Assembly (NCBI GenBank): GCA_946807835.1
Contig: OX327684.1
Span: forward strand, 16,392,501 to 16,456,500
Length of the DNA stretch: 64,000 nucleotides
Reading direction: 5' to 3'
DNA from: Ailanthus altissimus
Lineage: Eukaryota; Streptophyta; Magnoliopsida; Sapindales; Simaroubaceae
The notes below the pieces were generated by a model. That model saw only the letters and a program-made list of their open reading frames with translations, had not been told where the DNA came from and did no database searches. This document shows positions 35,640 through 47,883 of this stretch, piece after piece (the first letter of the stretch is position 1; each line of letters starts with the position of its first letter). A program made the position numbers and the translations under genes.

Positions 35640-36667
35640 TTTTTGGGTAGATTTGGGTGTAATAGAGTGTTGAAATTGTTATTGGTGATGTTCTAGTGCT
35701 GAAATGGTGCATTTGAAGTTGTATGAAATGAGTATACCAAAGTGGGGAGCTTCGGAGTACTACGCCGCTAGGGGCTACACCCCCGGTCCTACTGTACAGT
35801 GAACCCAACACCATAGCGCCGATAATACTCAGTTTTATTAATTTTAAATTGTTTAAAATATTAATTGTAATCATGTGGGGGTTTATGAGATACAATGATA
35901 AGATTTATTAGTTTGTATATAAACCGGGATCTTTTTTTGTGTTAGTAACCACAACGGGAGCCCTACTGGTGGGGGCTAGTTGTACTTACACAAAAATTAA
36001 TGTCTGATTGAGAATTACCTCCTCATGAGATGGAGATTAAGTATTTGAATTAAAAATCTCTCTTAATCAAATTGAATAGCATCACATTATGAGATAATGT
36101 TATATGATGATCTGTCTTGTTAATACGGTGTTAGTTAGGTCATATCGGTATTTCCCAAGATTGCTATAGTGTGAGGGATTTAATCGGTATGACTTGAACT
36201 ATACCGGTTAAACATGAGACTAGGTAAATATATATAAAATTATTGTCTTAGATCACTACAATGTGCGGGTAGTACCGGTAGTATATATTTAATAATTTAC
36301 AAGTTAATCTGGAATACACTTACACTAGATTGTTATAGTGTATGGATAAGGCGTATTTAGGATCATGAGTAAGAGTTGTATAAGATGCAATTGACAAGAG
36401 TTATCCACCCGTTGGATTTACAAAAGCCTAGATCACTATAATGTGTGGCCTGAGTAAAATGCCAATGGGGTCTACTTCCCACTGTATTGTTTAAATAAGT
36501 TTAAACTGTCGTTATCTCATTTAGAGAGATTAAAGGGACTATCTAAAGCAGTTGAAGGATGTTTTAAATAAATATATATATTTTACCCATAATTAAAATA
36601 TTTTATTAGTGGTTTAATATTTTAAATATCGACTGATAACTTCTTATTTTTGTCTTGTGAAGCTATA
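35640..36667 (+). other. Leader of the gag-only element with a recurring CACTATAATGTG motif
   Basis: The untranslated leader has a GC-richer patch (35,735-35,830) and four copies of AGAT(T/C)(G/A)(C/T)TA(T/C)A-(A/G)TGTG-like blocks at 36,159, 36,250, 36,327 and 36,430. Around them are CGGTA and ACCGGT words. The spacing is 77-103 bases, suggesting a decayed tandem repeat. Confidence 0.55.
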
Positions 36668-37390
36668 ATGGCCTCCAGTAATCCCTTAGCACGCATACTA
36701 GACACGCACTAGTTCAAAGGTACTGATAACTTTTCTTATTGGTACATGAATCTCAGAATATTTCTAGATTTAAAAAATTTAGGATATATTATTGGCCAGA
36801 AAATGCCCTTGGGTATTTCTGAGGATGCCACCAAGAGAAAAAGGTGACATATAAAAAATGAAAGGATAGTGATTTAAAAGTTAAATCCTACATCCTCACC
36901 TTTATAGCCATTGAGCTACAACGGGAGCATGTTCGTATAGATAATTCTAGTAGCATTATGCTCCATCTGAAGGAGCACTTTAGTGACCAGCCTCAGGTCG
37001 AGATTTACAGGGTAGCCAAAGGTATCTTTCAGGCCAGACTTTCTAAGGGGAGCCCAGTAAGCCCTTATGTCCTAAAGATGGTTGGATTAATTGAGAGGCT
37101 TAAGAACATGGATATTTCTTTGAACAATAAATTGGGGAACAACTTAATTCTTCTGTCACTGCCTAGGTCATTTGAACAGTTAATCATAAACTTCAATATG
37201 TAAGGTTTGACCCCTACATACACTGATCTGCATAATATGCTCAAGATAGCTTAGGAAGACATAAGTAAAGGAGGCACGACCCTGTATGTCTAGAGTTCTT
37301 TATCTTCCACCCCCAGGGCTTCTGTATAGTCCAAAGGGAAGAAGAAAAAGAAAGTAAAGCACACACCCAAGATGGGTCCTCAGCGGTGAC
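36668..37390 (+). pseudogene. Copia-type gag, broken
   Basis: It begins at ATG (36,668) with MASSNPLARILDTH, a stop, then FKGTDNFSYWYMNLRIFLDL, KNLGYIIGQKMPLGISEDA. This is the N-terminus of plant Copia Gag (UBN2 / Retrotran_gag families). After frame loss the open part from 36,958 continues with MLHLKEHFSDQPQVEIYRVA, FQARLSKGSPVSPYVLKM and LPRSFEQLIINFNM, the capsid-like segment. Later frames are Lys-rich (GKKKKKVKHTPKMGP). Stops occur near 36,710, 36,845 and 37,201. No zinc knuckle is seen before the sequence switches to Gypsy LTR near 37,390. Confidence 0.85.
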
Positions 37391-39228
37391 AAATACCCCT
37401 GCTACAGTACCCCAGTGAACAGTAACCTACAGTACTCGGTGCCTAGGTGCCAAATTGAGCAGAATGCTTAGCACCCGGGTGCCATCACCTATTTTAAACC
37501 TATTTTTTTTTGCCTTAATTTAAAACTTATAAATACTACCATTTAGCCATTTTCTCATCCATTAAAAGGGAGGCATGAAAATTGCAAAGAAGAACAAGGC
37601 TTGAGCTCAAATTTGAAGAGAAGAAAGAATGTCTCAAAGGTTTCTTGAGCATCATTGAAGACATTTAAAGGATTAAAACCTTGGAGACACCCCCAAATTT
37701 GATTTGCTTTTTCTTTTCATATCTTTTCTCTTTTGCTTAAATTTCTAGTTTGAATATTATTTAAATAAGTTTGTATCTATAGATTTCTTGATAATTCTAG
37801 TTATAGTTGGATTTGTATGATTAAACTTGAATTCTAAGGCTTGATATAGTTTTATTTGTATTATGTTTGGATGATTTAGAATATTTTCGTTTAATTTATT
37901 TATGTTTCTCTATATTTAATGCTTCTAATTGATTGGAAAATGAATTGGTTGTTATGAATTCCTCCCTCCTCTTCCTGTAATGATTGATTCCTTTTAGCCC
38001 TTTATGAACTCCCTTTTTATGGATTGATGATTGGGAGAGTTTGACCCATTTATTGGATTTGAGAAACATAGCCTTAGGTTGTTATTGAGTTGAGAGGCTA
38101 ATAACACTTAGGTAATCACTATGGTTTTCTCAATGATTGCATGTGATGCATACCAAGTGTTTGAGAAAATGTGTGATAACACATGGGGTTCGCCATTATG
38201 CCTAGGATTTCATTTGACGCTCGGGGAGAGGTAATGAAATTAATCCTTGGGTAATTAATTTAATGGTTGTGTAATGTATGTACAGGTGAACAAGTTAGAT
38301 AGGGATATCAACTTGGAATATGTATACATAGTATCTCATTTGACACTCAGGAGAGGTAATGAGATTAGTCTTAATCCTTTGATTAATGAATTAAACAAAA
38401 TTACTAAATAGAAAGAACATAGGAAGAATAGAATGAAATCAATACTCTAAGATCCCATTTTTATAGAATCCACCATATCGCAAGATTATCATTTTGTTGT
38501 TAGATTATATATTCTTGGTCTTGATGGAACTCTATTAAATAATATGTATTGATGTTGTTATGTGATTAATGGCTATCTTGTGTAATTCATTTATGCTTTT
38601 TATGCACTTAATGCTTTTAATTGCATTGGGAAATGGATTGGATGATCTAAATATTTGGGTTATGTGCTTAGAAAACTTTAATCCATATGTTGGTTGTAAA
38701 AAGTATAGCTTTGAGTTTGTTGAGTTTGAAGACTAAGGATCTTAGGGTAGTCACATAAGGGTTGCTTAATGTATGTATGTATAACGGATTAGATAGGGAT
38801 ATTAACTTAGTTATATAGGCATAGTATCTCATTTGGTACTTGAGAGAGGGAATGAGATTAGCTTTAAGCCCTTGATTAATAACTGTATTAGATTAGTTGT
38901 TAATCATAAATGATAAAGAGCATAGAAATAATGAAGGAAAATTAAGTCCCTAGAACCCTGTTACCATAGACCTATCTTTCCTTTAATTTACCTAGTTATT
39001 TAGTTTAAAACATTTTTTATTCCAAAACTCAACTTATCATTTAGATTAGCCTAAATAAAGTTAGGTTGCCAACATTATAGTACTTAGTAGCAATTTAGGA
39101 CACAATCCTCGTGGGAACGATACTCACTCATCACTTTATAACTTACTTAAGACCCATACATTTGTGGTTATAATTCGCATGTGTATAATTTCGCGAATAA
39201 GTTTTTGGTGCCATTGCCAGGGATTGTA
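37387..39228 (+). mobile_element. Gypsy (Athila/Tat-like) LTR and primer-binding site remnant
   Basis: A 3'-terminal LTR block with ACAATCCTCGTGGGAACGAT (39,101 onward) ends near 39,200. It is followed by a primer-binding site TGGTGCCATTGCCAGGGA at 39,206-39,223, the degenerate form of the TGGCGCCGTTGCCGGGGA type used by Athila/Tat elements. The left edge (TGACAAATACCC near 37,387) is a guess. Inside, the phrase TAGTATCTCATTTGACACTC with an AGGTAATGAGATTA tail recurs near 38,210, 38,330 and 38,826. Because a primer-binding site is present this is not a solo LTR; the rest of the Gypsy element is missing. Confidence 0.72.
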
Positions 39229-39291
39229 GATTTTAAATTTGTGCTAATATTATGGTAAAGTAACTTGATCTTAATTTAAGCATTTAGTTCC

Positions 39292-41359
39292 TGATCTAAT
39301 TCACCGATGTGGGTTTATCGGTGAAATCCTTTCTAATAGACCAGTGTATACTATACCTAGATGGTCTAGATAGTTATTCTTAGCTGATATGGGCTTACTA
39401 AAAGTTTGTATAGCATACAGGTATTCAGTAAGGACTGAAACTAAATAGGCTCAACGAGGACCCTAATAGACATCCTATAAAGCCGTCAATGGTAGGTCCT
39501 CTCAAATTGAGTAGTGTACGTGGTTCTTTGACTTGAGCGCTATGGTGGACTCGTGAGTGATCCACCATGCTTTGGTTCCACATATGTCAGAGACCTTTTA
39601 TGGTCTGACCGCTATATAACTTTGGGTATAGTTTGATGCTTATCGAGTCTGGTGTATGCAGATATGGTATCTGTCAGTTCACATGTTGAGATGTATATCC
39701 GAATACTCTGAGATTGTATCTAAAAAAGACTTATAGCCATAAGCAACAAACCTGAGAAAAGAGTTTCTAAGAGAGTCAAACAATATCACAAAAGTATTTA
39801 GGTATATTATTTATCGAGATATGTGTATGGAGATAAGTTCACAGATGAGCACGTGTAGATTTGACAGTGATAATCTATATCCCTGCTCCTCTAGGATATA
39901 AATAGAAGAAGGATTATACGTATGCGCAATGACCATAACTTGTATGGTCTATTGTGCTGATTTGTAACATCTGTGACGTATGCGTAGGGCATCAATCACG
40001 AACTCACGGAATAGCTTTGTTTAACAAATCGAGCGTGGACCTAGGGAGTCCTGTAATATAAAGTATACTTATTGTGCATTGCAGTAGTGTACTGGATTGA
40101 ATAGTTCAATTCAATATATTCTAACAGTCTAGACATTTGCTTCAGTTTTTCTCGAGCTACGCACGTGTCAAGACTTAAGTGTTAACAATATCAATTAGTT
40201 AACAATAGTTTTTAACCAATGGGATGTTGTTTCGTGGCGCATTGTAGGCCTATAATATTTTGACTTAGAAATTACCAAATGACCTTGTTTGTTGGATAAG
40301 CAAGATCATTATTTTATTCATTAAATTATTTATTAAATAAAATAATAATAATAATTATTATATATGATATTTTTGTTTAACAGAAGTCAAACAATTATTA
40401 TTTATAACATTATGCATGTGTTTCATTTGTTTAATATGATTAAAGTAATAAATGATAAACAATGAAGCATGGCTTGTAAAAAGTGGGGGCTAAGAGTATT
40501 ATACAAGAAAAGAAAATTATTTCCTTTTCTCTTTGTGCAATTCGACCAACACTCATCCTTCATTGTTAGGCTTTGATTTGTTTAATGTAAATATATCAAA
40601 GACAAATACAAATAATCAAGTGAACGGTGGGACTATAATGTGTAATACAAGAAAGGAAATTGTTTCCCTTTGGTTGCACAATTCGTCCAAATGCATCTCT
40701 TTTATTTTTGTTTTCATTTTGTTTATTGTAAACAAATAAAACAAAAACAATGGAAAATGGGTGTGGCAAATGTTGTCATACCATGTGGGGGCCAATGCTT
40801 GACAATTGGAAGGAAAACAAATTAAGCAAATAAAAGGACCAAAGTGTTGCTCATTTTGGATAATGAAAATTCGGCCAAGTCATGAAGAGAAGAGAGAGAG
40901 AGAAGTGTTTTCCTTTTCTTTCAAGAGTTAAAGAAATTATGTAAGTGTTGAACCTCTTATCTTCATCCATACAAATGGCAAGACAATACAAGTCCATAGC
41001 TTAAGGACTTAAGCATTAGTTTAAGAGTTAAACATAGGATTTAAAAGTTAAATCTTAGCTGAAAAAGAGGCTGTCATTCTAGTCTTCCCAAGCCTATCGT
41101 GTTGGAAACTAGAATTATAAATAGGTTATTTTATTGCGATTCTCTAGTTCGACGAAAAATCAAAGGCTTATCGAGGTAATAATTTCTCAATCCCTATATA
41201 ATTTACATTTATGAGATACATGTAAAACTTATTTGTGTTTATCATTTGAAAATTAGTATTCCGCTCTTCCGCTGCGCTTATATGTATGTGATATATATGC
41301 AAATTTGAATGATAGACACAAACACTCATGCATACACCCTAAGTTTAAAATCACTCACA
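39292..41359 (+). repeat. 3' LTR of the gag-only element (2,068 bp)
   Basis: Collinear with 32,187-35,622 but uninterrupted. It ends TCACTCACA. It carries the empty target site of the solo LTR in its partner. The open frame at 40,533 is chance. Confidence 0.92.
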
Positions 41360-41418
41360 TATAATACTATTTTAAAGATATAGATAAAAGACATAATGTT
41401 AAAATTTAGTTGGTCTTG

Positions 41419-41420
<2 letters not shown>

Positions 41421-41454
<34 letters not shown>
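41421..41454. repeat. (TA)n microsatellite
   Basis: Seventeen AT units after the 3' LTR. Confidence 0.95.
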
Positions 41455-41459
<5 letters not shown>

Positions 41460-41639
41460 TATTATATCGTTATGGAATTAAAATTTCCAGTATTAATACC
41501 AAAAAACATTTGAGATCACTGGATAAAATGAATGGAGTATAATATTTATCAAAATAAATAAATAAATAATTTAATATTTTAAAATTAAAAGATATTTAGC
41601 CGGTGCAACCAGTAATTCTCAATTGTTTAAAAAAAGAAT

Positions 41640-43740
41640 GAAAACCATCTCAGAATCATATTCGTAAAATGTTCTTTGACACGAACATCTATAGTAGTGG
41701 TAGCTCCCGTTCTAATGCCTTCATGCTCCTCTCGCTATGCTTGAGCTGCTTCACACCCCTCACTTTCTTTTGTTTAAGTTACTATTGCTTCTCTTTTATT
41801 CTATAGTGGGAATTCCTCTTTTATCGTAATTGGTTAGACCAGACTCTTCATTTCTTTTTCACTCCTTCATCCATCCTTAAGGTTGGGAATAAGATAGATA
41901 TGCCTATAGCCTCTACTCTGACAGCTAGTTACTGAGATTATGAATCAGAGCTTGCTTTTTGAATACAATCAAAGTGAGACCTCCCTTGTTCTTGCATTCT
42001 TTGCCTTAGCTTGGCCTTCAAATGCTAGTCATCATTAGTTTATTGGCTTTCTTTGTCTACGAATAGGCTGCCCAAAAGAGAGTCTTTCGGTAGAGCCAAC
42101 TTTTCTTTTCTAACCACCACCTTTTCTTTTCAAGAAAAAAGAGGAAATACACGAAAGAATAGAGAAGGAAATAGGATGGCAGTAGCTCTGGTGCTATCCC
42201 ATTGGCAGCCGATAACCGAATTTGAGAGAGCTGACCCCGAATCTTGCTGTTCTTATAGGGAATCCATCTTTGATAGAGCACTTGCTCGAGAGATTTTTAC
42301 TTTTCGTTGAGCTTTTTTCCTTTCCATTATGTTAAGCTAGGGTAGAATCCTAATAACCTATTTACTTTAATTCCTTCCTCTTCTCGAGCATATTCTTATT
42401 GGTCGACTCGGCTTGGTCATTCTCTTGTGGGTAACAATGAGTGAATTTCTCATGGTCTGAACTCTCAATTGAAACAACAGCAAATGCTAGTAAAATATGA
42501 ATATGAGAAGACTTTCTAGTCTTTCTATTACATTACACAGGCGCACTTGCTTGTTTACCTAGCTCACTCGAACAATAACTTTAGCTTGGCTCACTTTGCC
42601 TACGCAATGAAGAGAAGTAGTTTACTTGCTTGCTTATCTCATTATCATTTATCTCCGCTATTAAAAAAATGAATGGATAAAAGACTCTTCTTCACCCATC
42701 ACTACGGAGATTCATTCCTAGGTATCTTTGGCTTGAGGTAAAGTGAAAATCGATTCTCATTCTCAAGTGCTAGAAAAGTCCTTACTACAACCATGGGAAA
42801 AGAAAGCCCTAACCACATACTAGAAGATAGCCATAAAAGATTTGAATCCCTCAAAGCCCATGCTCTAAGAAAGGGACTGTAGAAAAAGCCATAGCACTTG
42901 GGAGAGGCTTACTAGTTGAAAATAACATATACTACCTAGAATGCGCATCTATTTGACTTTCTTGAAATAGTCAATTGCCCTTCATTAAATGTCTTGGATG
43001 GAGCTTTTACTCTCAAATGGCATGATTGAGATGTCTCGTAGGTAGGTACAGGTCAAGCATTTATCCTTATAATACGTTGTTTCATAAAATAGCATAAAAG
43101 AGAGTGACTATTGGAAGCAACACCAGGTCAACCTAAGAGAGGTCTGCATCAGGTATCTATTCAAAGAGCTTAAACTCCTAAGTAAAAGAAAACCAATTTT
43201 TAGAAAGATAGCCTATATTGAACCAAATGAGTGCTCGCTAGTCCCATCCATCTAGAAAAAAATTGTTCATTTTCTAAGCATACTAGTAAGAGAACTAACG
43301 CTAATAAATTTCTTTCATACCCTCGAGTTAGGGGTTTGAGTTATATGTCCAGTTGGAATCTTCGGGCCATCCAATTACAATGCTTAATCCGGTAAGCTAA
43401 GCCTTTGCATTTCAAGTGCTAAAGGCATCTATTTTCTTCCTTTTGCCTATTTAGTCTATTGTTTCTCTTATTGTTGGGAGTTTTGTTACATCTCATTCCA
43501 CTCCCTTTCCTTGGGGCTTTCTAATATGTTAGCTCCCTAGCTAATGTCTTCTCAATTCTTTGCTTTTTTCTTGTTTGTGATTCTCCAGCAGAGAGTCGAA
43601 GGTTGAAAGCTCTTGGTTGTTAACTGGTTCGTCAAGCTTCCCTTCTGATAATGCATTATATATTGTCTTCCTTCCACATTTCTCTATTACCCTTTCTTTT
43701 TTTAGCAACTCATCTCAAATCTTGAATGTTTAGCAAATTG
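41640..43740. other. Higher-GC non-coding block, possible mitochondrial DNA insertion
   Basis: Base composition and word use change abruptly: many CTTTCTT, GAAAGAG, CTTGCTTG and GAGAAAGC-like words, balanced strands, few long A or T runs. This resembles plant mitochondrial intergenic DNA. I recognise no mitochondrial gene in it, so origin by organelle transfer (NUMT) is only a suspicion. The overlapping open frames at 42,053-42,310 on both strands show no protein features. Confidence 0.35.
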
Positions 43741-44946
43741 TAGTGATCAAGACTTATCTCTATTCCCCTTTGATGACAACACTATGCTCGGACCATCAAA
43801 TTGACTAAAATTTCCCCATATTGTTTATTGTTTATAAAAGTGATGACCGCTTCTATTAGTATGCCAATCATACAATTCTGACCCAATATCAACCAATATG
43901 CTAAACCTTCCGACATTGAGTAGTGATCGCCTTATTGTATCTACTATCTTCGCTTCAGATCAGATATACCAACCATTTTGACCAAAAGCCCTAACTTCTC
44001 ACTAAACTAAGTAGTAGTGCCAATTGGTCGGTCTAACCCTTAGTTTTAGCCCATATTTTGGACATGCCACAAAGATTCCACACAGCCATCTGGGTTTATA
44101 ACTAACCTTATCATAATAGATAAAATGACACCTAGATTAACCCTATCAAGCAAACCAGAAGGTTTGCCTCCCCTTGAAGCGGCCCTTCTGAAACAGCATT
44201 TTAGCAACTTTGTTTTCATCCAGCATTTTCACTAACTAGTGAGTCATTACAAAGTCTCCCGCTAACTTATGCCAAACCCTTATGAAGGTAATCAAAATTT
44301 TCCAATTCTGCCTTTGTGACTTCATCATTCTACCAATAGTAGTATGCCAGTAATTTGCCCTAACTACGAAGCATGAGTCTTGTCTTCGCCTGTGAATGCA
44401 ACAGGACGCAGTTGTCTAACTCGACTTTGGCAGCGAGTCTCATTGCAGCTCTCTTGTAGCAGTGATGACGATTTGCCACACCAGACATCACATCCCCTTG
44501 AAGTTCCACTTTAATTGTCACAATAAAGCATCATGGCATTTATTCCGTATGAGTGGTAACAACACTCTTGCCCGGTCTACCGCCCTAAGTTTTCCAATGA
44601 CACATCGACCTCTATTGTTTCACATTCTTGCACATGCATAAGTGAGAGTGAGATCCTGGGCACCATCTTTTTCAACCCTTTCCTTTGTCTCATAATGCTC
44701 TCTTGGCAACGTAAGGCATTAGTCATCTGTACAATACACGATGGACTATAGCTAACTTCCCAATCTACGTCTTAAAAGTAGCATTGAAGCCCAAAGCCTA
44801 TAGGTCATTCAAGTCCATGCTGACTTGTTTTCCGAATGATCGCTGCTCACTTTGCAAAGACACTGCAACTGTCAACTACACTTGGAGTAATCCTTTGCAC
44901 ATTGTAATGCCAAACACCTGATAGCCAAATATCAATTTACTTTGAA
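43741..44946. other. Unclassified GC-richer, C-rich block
   Basis: It differs from the block before it: rich in CCAAAAGCCCTAA, CCAAC and CATC words, with no long open frame on either strand. Similar word use appears at 63,644-63,959. It may be an old transposon interior. Nothing can be named. Confidence 0.35.
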
Positions 44947-45430
44947 CTCCTTAAAATTAGTTAAATGTAATATTTATACACAATAAAAGAGAAAAATATT
45001 AATATGAGAGAAAAAAAATGAATTGAATGAGATAAAAAATAAAAATAAAAGAGAGAGAGAAAATAATACATTATTATTATTATTGTGGGGTTCATTAGTT
45101 ATTAATTAACTTTTAACAATACAACAATTATACTTCAATTTTAATCTTAACCATTGAATAAAAAGTGATATAATGATTAAAAATTATATTAAAAGTTATA
45201 TAAAAAAAAGGTGTTATGAATCCTGCCCTATATATATATTTTAATAATTATATTTTTTAAAATTTATTTAATTACTAATGGATTTTTTCTAACTATAATA
45301 ATAATATTTTTTTCTCCTCTTTTATTCCACTTTTCAATTTCATTCAATTTGTTTTTTCTCTGTCATATTAATATTTTAATCTTTGTTGTGTATAAATATC
45401 ATATTTAACTAATTTTAGTAATTTTATTTT
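44947..45430. mobile_element. Foldback / long-TIR MITE-like element (full copy)
   Basis: The left arm starts TTAAAATTAGTTAAATG with AATATTTATACACAATAAA. The right arm ends TTGTGTATAAATATC, ATATTTAACTAATTTTA. The arms meet near 45,225 at GAATCCTGCCC. Same family as 31,098-31,782, with a shorter outer extension. Confidence 0.85.
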
Positions 45431-45858
45431 TTTTAAATTGTTGAAATAGATTGTGCTTTCATTTTTAAACTTTCAATATCACATTTGCATGCCAGACTCT
45501 GTATATATGTTAGACAATATTATGTCGGTGGAAAAGGTGTTCAAACAGAAATGCTAGAATTTCTCTATTCATCATGTACCATATCATCTAAGGCATAGAC
45601 TATAGTAGCTTCACCAAGTGATATTGTTCAACTTGTTATTATTTTTTCTTTACCTTTATATGCCCGATTCATCGATGACCACGAGGACATATCTTGAATG
45701 TGCCTAAATTTGTAAATATGCTGCCCCTCATTTCATAGTGAAATAAAAGTTGGAAATGAACGTAAATAGCTCTTTTTTGGGTAGAAAACTCTTTTAACCC
45801 CTCATTTCACTTTTAATATTTTGTAACTAAATAAATGGTAATTGAACAACAATATGCT
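45431..45858. other. Spacer without recognised features
   Basis: Mixed composition. No coding frame, terminus or repeat that I can place. Confidence 0.4.
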
Positions 45859-47075
45859 TTTACTATTTTTACAGTGCTCACTACAGTATACAATGCACAA
45901 TGCATTGTGTAGTATTTATTATAATAAAACGTTATTGCTATAGTAAACAGCTTTGGTATTATTTTATTTAATTTATAAATTTATTATATTTATAATTAAA
46001 TGAAATAAATTTAAATTTAAATATATATAAATTTAAATAAATAATATAAAATAATCATGCTATAGATAATAAAACTAAATTAAACTATTATGCATGATAT
46101 CGTTAAATACTATCACACTAAGTTATTTGGTGTGATGACACTATTGCGCCCAAATTGGTAACGCAAAACAGAAAAAATATTGCAGTCACATTGGTGTGGC
46201 GCAAAAAAAATATCATACACATTACTGAGGTAATAAAAAATTACACGCCCAATTAGTGGCCAAAAACAATATCGCGCCAATGCGAAAAAAAATTACGTGC
46301 TTAAGTTGTTGGCACAACAAATATCATGGTGCGACTAAAAAATATCACTAATAAAAAGCATCGTATAAACAATATCGTCTTGGCATGATAAGTAACAAGA
46401 AATAAATATATCACGCCGGCATGATAAATAATAAAAAAAATATCGCGTTGTGCAATAAATAATACAAAAATAATGCACCCGCGCAATAATATTATAAACT
46501 TTATCACGCTTGCACGATAATAGTAAAATATTTATTGTGTTACGCGATAATAATTAAAAATTTATTGCATTGCATGATAAAATATATCGCTCCAGTAAAA
46601 TAAATTTAATGGCCCCGGAGTGATAAAATTGATCGCCCAAGATAAATCGCCTTGGCGCGATAAATTTAATTGCATTAGGTGATTAGTTTTGTCACCATTA
46701 GGTGATTAGTTTTATCTCCCCCATTATGGGGGTGATAAGTTATGCCCCCAATAGGAGTGGAGTCACTTGCTCCCTTTTATATTTATTTTATGATTATTTA
46801 TTATAAATATTTTTATATAAATTAAATAATTTATTTTTATTATTTATAATATTTATTTATTATGTATAGTATTAAGTTATATTATTATTAAAAATTATAT
46901 TTATATTTACTTAAATTTTAGTTCATATTTATTTTTATTATATATATTATTTAAATTTAAATTTATTTTATTTAATTATAAATAAAAGAATACAAAAGTT
47001 TGGTTACTATAATAGTAACATTTCTTAATAATAGATATTGTACACTATAGCAAAAATTATAGAAATAGTGAAAGA
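45859..47075. mobile_element. Non-autonomous TIR element with degenerate GCGCGATAA repeats
   Basis: Imperfect inverted terminal regions: the left has ACTACAGTATACAATGC, TATTGCTATAGTAAAC and TTTAAATTTAAATA. The right, reverse complemented, has GCTATAGTGTACAATATC, TACTATTATAGTAACC and TTTAAATTTAAATA. The middle (46,140-46,740) is an array of short diverged units pairing CGCGATAA or GCATGATAA with AATATCGCG, giving a local cluster of CG and CGCC words in AT-rich DNA. No transposase. The superfamily is unclear. Confidence 0.6.
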
Positions 47076-47591
47076 AGTTTTTTGCCGGTTGTCCTTTTTT
47101 AGGCCACAAAAGATAAAATGAAAAATGACGAGCTAAATTTGTTTGAAAAATTCTTCGTTTTGACCACTATTGAAGGAGAGTAATGTTTTTTTACCTACGT
47201 AAAAATATTTAATTTTTTAACCAAATATAATATGCATTAACCATTTTACCCTTAATTGTAATTTTATTATTTAATTATTTCTTTTCTTTTTTTAATTTTT
47301 TCCCTTTTTATTCTCCATATTCTCAACTCTAACACCGCTCACAACTCTCTCTCTACCAATACAAAATTCTTTTTCCCAAAATTCTCTTATTGATCGGTTA
47401 TGGTTACGAAGATTTTTTTATGAAAATAATAAATTATAGAGGAAAAAACCGATGAGAATTAGTAAGTTTTTGTCTTAGTTGTGTTTTGTATATAATTATT
47501 AGAAATATATAATTATAGTGTTAATGTATAAAAATGAGTGAGTGAAAACAAAATGATCGAAAATGATTGAAAATGTTAAATTCTGACCTTT

Positions 47592-47775
47592 TTGGCCCAC
47601 GCGCAGCTCTTCGTACGACTTGTTCGAATTGATGTGCAACAAGTTGAACGACTTGTTGCACAACAAGTTGAGCGATGTAACAAGTTGTGCGACTTGTTGC
47701 TCGTTAAGGCAGTACTAAGGCTTTCTTGTTGCGCGCCTAGGTGCGCTTTGCGAGCAACGATGCCACGTGGCTCTC
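47592..47775. repeat. GC-rich subterminal block of the MULE with CAACAAGTTG repeats
   Basis: Alternating CAACAAGTTG and GACTTGTTGC palindromic words, ending GCCACGTGG. A comparable GC-rich block with GCCACGTGGC lies at the other end (54,346-54,510). They probably form the inner part of the TIRs and the promoters of the two facing genes. Confidence 0.6.
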
Positions 47776-47883
47776 TAATTATTTTATTTATTTATGTAAA
47801 TTTTATATTTTCAATATTTTGTATTATTTTTAATTTAATTATATATATAATTATACTAAAATAGCATTAATTCTTTTTTTCAA

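Larger units (their letters stand above)
32187..41359 (+). mobile_element. Gag-only Copia-type LTR element with nested insertions
   Basis: LTRs of about 2.0 kb (32,187-35,622, interrupted by a solo LTR; and 39,292-41,359) start TGATCTAATT and end ATCACTCACA. A primer-binding site follows the first. The interior has a long leader, a broken Copia gag (36,668-37,390), then a Gypsy LTR remnant (37,387-39,228) where pol would be. No protease, integrase, RT or RNase H is seen. Either the family was already gag-only, or pol was removed when the Gypsy sequence arrived. No matching target duplication at the outer ends, and no clear polypurine tract before the 3' LTR. Confidence 0.8.

Noticed and set aside
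32182..41364. Target-site duplication for the gag-only element
   Set aside because: Outer flanks GTTTC and TATAA do not match; ends may be eroded or recombined.
42053..42310. Overlapping frames on both strands in the GC-richer block
   Set aside because: No conserved motif. Open in both directions because of composition.
47592..47864. 90-codon frame rich in Gln/Val (QVERLVAQQVERC)
   Set aside because: Translation of the CAACAAGTTG palindromic repeats in the MULE subterminal block, not a protein.
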